Assembly (NCBI GenBank): GCA_019096155.1
Contig: JAHCVI010000002.1
Span: 4,092,001-4,156,000 of the forward strand
Direction of reading: 5' to 3'
DNA from: Staphylotrichum longicolle
Taxonomy: Eukaryota > Ascomycota > Sordariomycetes > Sordariales > Chaetomiaceae
Length of the DNA: 64,000 nt
Positions 58,846 through 64,000 of this stretch are shown here, piece by piece; position 1 is the stretch's first letter, and every line of letters begins with the position of its first letter. Position numbers and translations under genes: made by a program. The notes below the pieces were generated by a model. That model saw only the letters and a list, made by a program, of their open reading frames with translations. It did no database searches and was not told where the DNA came from.

Positions 58846-61646
58846 TCACCACCCACCCCACCCATCATCCTCCTCGCTTTCCTTCACCTTCATATCAATC
58901 TTCTTCGCCGGCGCCGGCGCCGCCTTCGTCTTGGCCACCGCAGCACCGCCGGTACTCTTCTTGACCGCCGCCGCCCCACCACTAGTCTTGGCCAACCCCT
59001 TCGGCAACGCCTTCCCGAGCCCACCGCCCTTCTTCTTCTCGGCCTGCGCGGCAAGCCACCCGGCGAAATCGGGCTCCGACCCGTCGTCGAACGGCGTCGG
59101 CGTCGCTTTTGGTGCGGCAGCTGAAGGCTTGCTTGCCCTTTTAGGAATCGTCGTCGTTGTCGTCGTGGTGGTAGTAGGTCGGTCAGCAGCCTTGAAGAAG
59201 TCGGCCGCGCCGCTGGGCTCGTTGCTGTCGTTGTCGTCTTCGTCCATGTCATCCATATCGCCCCATGCGTCCGCGGCGTCGTCGTAATCGGGTGTCGGGT
59301 CGTCGTGGAAGGAGGAGGAGAAGGGGTCTTTCGCGGCGGCTGTCGCCAGGGACGGGGTGGAGGAGGTGGATAGCGTTGGAGATTTGAGGGCCTGGCGGTG
59401 GAGGGTGGATGCCGAGGCCGTGGACGGTTTGGACTGTTGTTGTTGTGGAGGTGGGGATGGGGCGGCTGAGCCGTTGGGTGGGGTGGCGGTGGACTGGATC
59501 TCGCCTGCCGCGGTGGAGAGTTTGTTGGTGAAGGAGGAGATGGCCCAGCCGGCCCAGGAGGCGGCTGCCGACTCGGTGGGCTGCGGGGTGCTCATGCGCG
59601 GACCGCCGGCGGCAGAGGCGGTGCCTTCTGCGGGGAGGACGGTGTCGGGCATGCTGGCGGCCGCTTTCTTGATCTTGGAAAGATAGACGTCGATGGTTTT
59701 GCTGGCTTGGTCGCGAATGAGCTTCTCCTTGTCAATGAGAGAGGGGCAGATGGCGGGCACGATGCGGACGGCGCAGTCCTCGTCGGAGAAATATTCCGAC
59801 GTGACCGAGAGCGCCATCAGGGAGGCGTTCCTGGCGTGGACGAAGGGGTCTCGGAGGGAGCGTGAGAAGGCTGCGATCAGTACCTTAGCCCGCGACGAGG
59901 TGCCGAGGTGTTTGGCAATCTTGCCCAGGCAGATGGTGGTGTTTGTGCGGATGCCGGGTTGCTCGTCGTTGGCGGTTTTGGCGAGGTATCTCAGGAGCTC
60001 GCCGTTGATGGTCCGGTCCGAGAGTTTGGGGACGAAGGTAAGGACCGACTTTAGCGTCTGTTCTCTTACGACTGGCGCAACATCCGTGAACCCCGTTACC
60101 TGCGCGGAGTTAGCGACAAGTTTGTTCGCGTCTAACGTCAGGAATGTGCTTTGACTTACTACTTGAGGGAATATCTTATCATTGACGACTCTTTGGGGCA
60201 GCCGATCAATCATAAGCGGCAGGTTGTCTAACAAACACACTCTGATTGCCCGATCAGGGTTCCCAAACAGCCGGATCACGACAGGCGTGATTTTGGCCTC
60301 AAAATCGTCGTTTGATAGCTTCGTGGCAATCTTCATGACCACTCCAAACGCCTTGGGACCGCCGCCACCAAACTCTACCGATTTTAGCAGCTCGGGCAGT
60401 ATCTTCATCTTGAAGAAGTCCTCGGGGAAGTCGTCTGTCAGTTGCTCCAAGTCGCTGGGTCGGTCAGCACACAGCCTCCGTACGAGCCAGGAAAAATCAA
60501 ACACATACTCGAGAAAGGCCTCCCGTTCTTCCTCCGTCTTGACGCCAAGATTTTCGATGCCGTCGGTGAGTTTGATTAGTGGGCTGTCAAAGAAGGCGCC
60601 GTTGCGGCGGCCCTGTTCCAGAAAATGGGCGACACTGAGCCTCGCCTTGGGGTTGGCGTTCATGAGGCGCTTGTAACTTGACTGCATGCTGGGAGGGATG
60701 TTTTTGGTTTGTCCAGCCTGGTCGCCGCCGTTAAACGTGCCGTTGAACACCTCAAACACCAGGGCGCCGAACTCGTAGGCGTCAACAGCTGAGTGGGGGC
60801 TGCGTTTCAGGGCATCCCAACCCGACTTTGTCAGTTCAGGGGGTGTGTACCGCCCCGAGTCTGGGACAACGCTGCCATAGGTCTGCTCTGTGTCAGCGCC
60901 GTCCATATGAAGCCGGGCAAGAACAAAGGCGTACATAGATCACAGCCTCGTCGTCCTTGACGTTGCTGAGAACCTCAAAGCCACCGAGCTTCCACTCGCC
61001 GCTTTCGGTTGTGTACACTGAGGCAACTTTCAGGCTGCCGTGCACAGAGGACGCCTCGTCATTGATGAACTTGATTGTCCTCTGTCCTCCACGTTAGCCC
61101 ATGTCCGGCCCCCATGCAACATCCGCCTTGGACCCTTCGAACGCACCGCAATGTTGTAGAGACCCCACTTCGTCGTCTCGGGGCTTAGGCTCTTTCGTTT
61201 GACGTGCCACCGGAGAGGGACCACGCGTTCTGTCGCGATGTAGATGTACGAATCTGACTTTTTCAAACACGTCAGCCTCTGCGGGCTCCTCGGGTGTCGT
61301 AAAGCGGCGTACCTCAACCGTGTCCAGCACCTTGATGACGCCGGGGTGCCGCAGCGTTCGCAGCTTCTTCAAGGCGTTCCTGGCGAGGGGCAGGGCAGAG
61401 CGGTTGGCCGAGATGTCGAAGGAAAAGATGCTGCAGTTCGAGCCGTCTTCCTGCGACGCAACCGTTAGACAAAGTCGGACGGAATGTTTGCATGAACAGC
61501 AACAAGACTGCGTGGGGCCATACCCGTCGTGTGCCGTTGTAGAGGGTCCAGATGGAGGGGTCGAGGTCGACCTTGTCGCCAAAAGTGTAGGGGAACGGCG
61601 GGCCCTTGGCCATCGCCGAGGCGACAGCCGACTTCAGGAAGTCCAT
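58846..61646 (-). CDS. SCY1-like (SCYL1/Cex1) pseudokinase with HEAT repeats
   Basis: Six exons: 61646-61524, 61450-61313, 61257-61147, 61081-60935, 60882-60160 and 60099-58846. They give 831 residues. The N-terminal kinase-like fold reads DFLKSAVASAMAKGPPFPYTFGDKVD, with NALKKLRTLRHPGVIKVLDTV, SDSYIYIATERVVPL, and later SGRYTPPELTKSGWDALKRS. The glycine loop and catalytic residues are not evident, as expected of this pseudokinase family. HEAT repeats follow (VVREQTLKSVLTFVPKLSD; LLRYLAKTANDEQPGIRTNT). The C-terminus has a Thr run, a SEPDFAGWLAAQAEKK block and ends with an acidic tail EEDDGWGGW. Yeast Cex1 exports tRNA and animal SCYL1 works in COPI traffic. Intron 2 ends in AAG rather than the usual YAG. 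Confidence 0.9.
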
Positions 61647-62731
61647 GGCGCGTGACTGCAGTGCGCAGGGTCTCTGTCGGAGTCGTGAAGGCGTCGGTGC
61701 TCAGAAGGGCCCTGTTCCTTGCTGTCGCCGTGGGGCTCTGTTGCCGCTGTTTGGAAAAGGAGGCTATCGCAAACCGCAACCTGTTATCGCGAATCGCTCT
61801 TGGCAAGCTCAGCTGCCTGGGGGCACGGACCACTGCAGCTATGAGCAAGGGTCCCACTCTGCAAGACGGAATTTAATCTGCAGGGAGCATGTCCTTTCCC
61901 CACGTTTCCCTCACTCACCGTTCAGCGCTGTCGAGTCGCAAGTTTCCATCCATTCAAGCTGGTAGCACAGCTGCTGCTTGAGATTGTCTTTTCTTGCACC
62001 GACACAGAGGGGCTTCCCCTGGGCCACTCTGAAGACCCACCGTCTGCTGACTTTGCTTGGAGCTGACACTCCCATGAGCGGCCCCGCTAGGTCGCTGATC
62101 GCGGGCGGCGAGCCAAGGGTGGTTGCAGCAGGTGCACTCGCGTCGAGTCGTTGACAGAGCCGGGTGTGGCATTGTCAGGTAAGCATTTGTCCGAATTTCC
62201 GTCTCTTATTTTGCCTCAAAGCACCGTGTCAGTGATGAGCAATCTGGTAAAAGGTCAGACAGCCATGTGCTCTTCTGGTTTTGTGGTTCTGAGTGACACG
62301 GCTCTGCGCCTTGGCGCGTCCAAGCTGCCAGCCTCTCTCCACGCGCTGTCTTGAGACAGCGGAGGTATGAGGTTTGGCGGTTGGATATATCAAACCGCGT
62401 TGGAGACCCTGGTCGACGACACTGCGGCCACGAGACCGGGCCCAAAGGCTGTGGCGGACACTAGGCTGCCAGGCGGGTGTTTACACTCGAGCCTTGCTCA
62501 CCTAGTCTCGTGTCGCCCCGGAACCACGAAGCCGCTGCAGCTGCGCTGGATGATGACCCAACAATAAACTGAAAAGACCTGAGACGCGACCTTTTCTTTG
62601 ATTTTGGAAGGCCCTCCGAAAAATCAAATCCGTCTACCGACTTGAACGGAGGGACTAGTAGCGCTAACACACGTCTTGTGGGTAACAGATTACAGGACAG
62701 CAGTGCAAGGCTGAGCAGGACGGCAAGACCA
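61647..62731. other. Divergent intergenic region, promoters of the SCY1-like and PHD genes
   Basis: About 1.1 kb between divergent genes. No gene is supported, and short frames overlap on opposite strands. Confidence 0.45.
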
Positions 62732-64000
62732 ATGCCGCGCCGCTGCCGACGGTGTAGAGAAGGCGAGGCGTTCGACAAGCCGCTATTCGAGTGCGTCCGC
62801 TGCAGCAGATGCTATCATTCCGCATGCCACCGTCCCCGTCCGAGGGATCCCATGTAGGTCTTTTTGTTCCCTTTCCTGTCGTCTCCACAAACCCTCAGAC
62901 ACTGGCCCCAAAACAGCGACGCACTTCCCCCCTGTTACATTGAGTCTGTGGGCCGCCACATCCATGCGCGACCCCCCACTTGTAGCCTACTGTGGTATTT
63001 TCCCGGCCCCAACATACAATTTCACTCGGCCTCGCGCTTACCTTTGCCTCGCATTGCCTTGCCCTACCTCCTACTTAACAAATTCTTCCGCATCCAGTCC
63101 ATGTTCAACCAAAGCCCTAATCTGAGAGCTGCATCCACTGACAACACCCGACGGCAGTAACTGGGTCTGCAAGCGGTGTTTTGCCGGCCAGAAGGGCCAG
63201 GAAAAGCGGCGCCACTACCATGACAAGTCGCTGCTGTCGTCGCGGGCCGCCTCTCCCAGCTCCGCATCACCAGGCCTTGGCAACTCTCGCAGCACCAGCA
63301 TGGCTCCATCCGCTGCCATAGGCCCTGTCCCGGATACCAGCCAGCGCGATGACGCGCCTAGCTCTATCATTAACTGCTCCGTCACGGGCTGTCTGGCCAA
63401 GATTGATGGTAAACGCCAGGTCATGTGTGAGGCCCATCTGCAGGTCTTCTCCAAAACGGATCGGCCCCAGCATCCTGTCCAGCCCAATGGCACACACGCC
63501 CCACCAGATCCGCCCAGCGCGTCCGGCTTGGGGCGATCTGGCTCAATCCCAAACCCGCGGAAGCTATTGCCGGAAACTGACAAGGACCGACCGTTTATGA
63601 GACGCAAAACCGCCGGCAACCCCCCTCCGTTCGTCCCTCAGCAGCCGACTCCCAAGCACAGCACTCCACCATCCCGTGGCGAGCCAACCAAGTCTCCGCC
63701 ATCTCAGCCTTTAGCGCCCCGTCCTTTGGTCCATTCACCTCCTGCGAGCCCAGGCGCTCATCCCGATGATGATGAGCCCGCGAGGAAGCGACCGAGACGG
63801 TCGTCCTCTCCCGGGCAATCCCTAAAGCCCAACGTGAATGGGGTCGCATCTTCCAGGCTACCAACCACCGAATTTGACAAGCCAATGGCTTCTGCGAGCC
63901 CGAAGGCTAGCCGTCATGGTGTGAACCAGTCACCCCAGCGGCCGGGGAAACCGCGAGAGAAGGAGAGCAAGCCGAGCTCTAAGCCGAATCTCAAACACCC
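62732..64000 (+). CDS. PHD-finger protein, 3' end beyond the window
   Basis: Exon 1 (62732-62853) and exon 2 (63158 to the edge) are joined across a 304-nt intron in matching phase. The first 45 residues form a PHD-type finger: RRCRRCREGEAF, then FECVRCSRCYHSACH, then NWVCKRC, with C4HC3 spacing. The intron falls inside the finger. A second Cys/His cluster follows at about residues 105-130 (INCSVTGCLAKIDGKRQVMC, then EAH). After this the protein is Pro/Ser/Arg-rich with a basic, nuclear-signal-like PARKRPRRSSS. PHD fingers read histone tails, so a chromatin-linked nuclear protein is inferred. The frame upstream stays open to 62642, so the start could lie earlier. No stop is reached by the window edge. 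Confidence 0.78.

Overview
The window looks like nuclear DNA of a filamentous ascomycete, most likely a Sordariomycete (inference). Genes carry many short introns (about 50-90 nt) with GT/AG ends and CTAAC or CTGAC-like branch sites. Coding third positions are GC-rich, leaders are long, and the content (class III chitin synthase, a DUF3602-type Gly-Arg repeat protein, LaeA-like methyltransferase, Arp1) fits that group. There is no operon logic, and I saw no complete transposon, tRNA, rRNA or CRISPR.

Layout. 1-129: 5' end of an unidentified gene (-). 1068-2648: phosphopantothenoylcysteine decarboxylase (+), with two 11-nt microexons. 4082-9003: a large CCCH zinc-finger protein with a PNUTS-like PP1-binding motif (-). 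11266-13866: SLY1 SM protein (+). 15839-19017: class III chitin synthase (+). 22602-23066: DUF3602-type protein (+). 24181-25541: dynactin Arp1 (-). 26340-27585 (-) and 28960-30904 (+): a divergent pair of unrelated methyltransferases. 31258-31669: small mitochondrial-type protein (-). 32947-34155: homoserine kinase (-). 35395-41147: 1870-residue disordered protein (-). 43512-44858: IFRD-family protein (-). 47233-49630: FHA protein with twin SUMO-interacting-like motifs and a C-terminal hydrophobic anchor (+). 49631-56697: gene-poor, except for a small Cys-rich, TATA-driven gene at 54754-55084 (+). 56698-57783: LST8, followed in frame by a 158-codon open tail. 58846-61646: SCY1-like pseudokinase (-). 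62732 to the edge: PHD-finger protein (+).

Most genes are unrelated housekeeping functions: CoA synthesis, ER-Golgi fusion, cell wall, dynein transport, threonine synthesis, TOR signalling, tRNA export or COPI trafficking. The only hint of a pathway is the divergent methyltransferase pair.

The most interesting signals are the open frame beyond the LST8 stop, the small CxxC protein in the 7-kb gene-poor tract, the FHA/SIM/anchor protein, the microexons, and the clustered frame breaks in three conserved genes. In two of those genes the breaks sit mostly at short homopolymers, which points to base loss in the assembly rather than pseudogenes.
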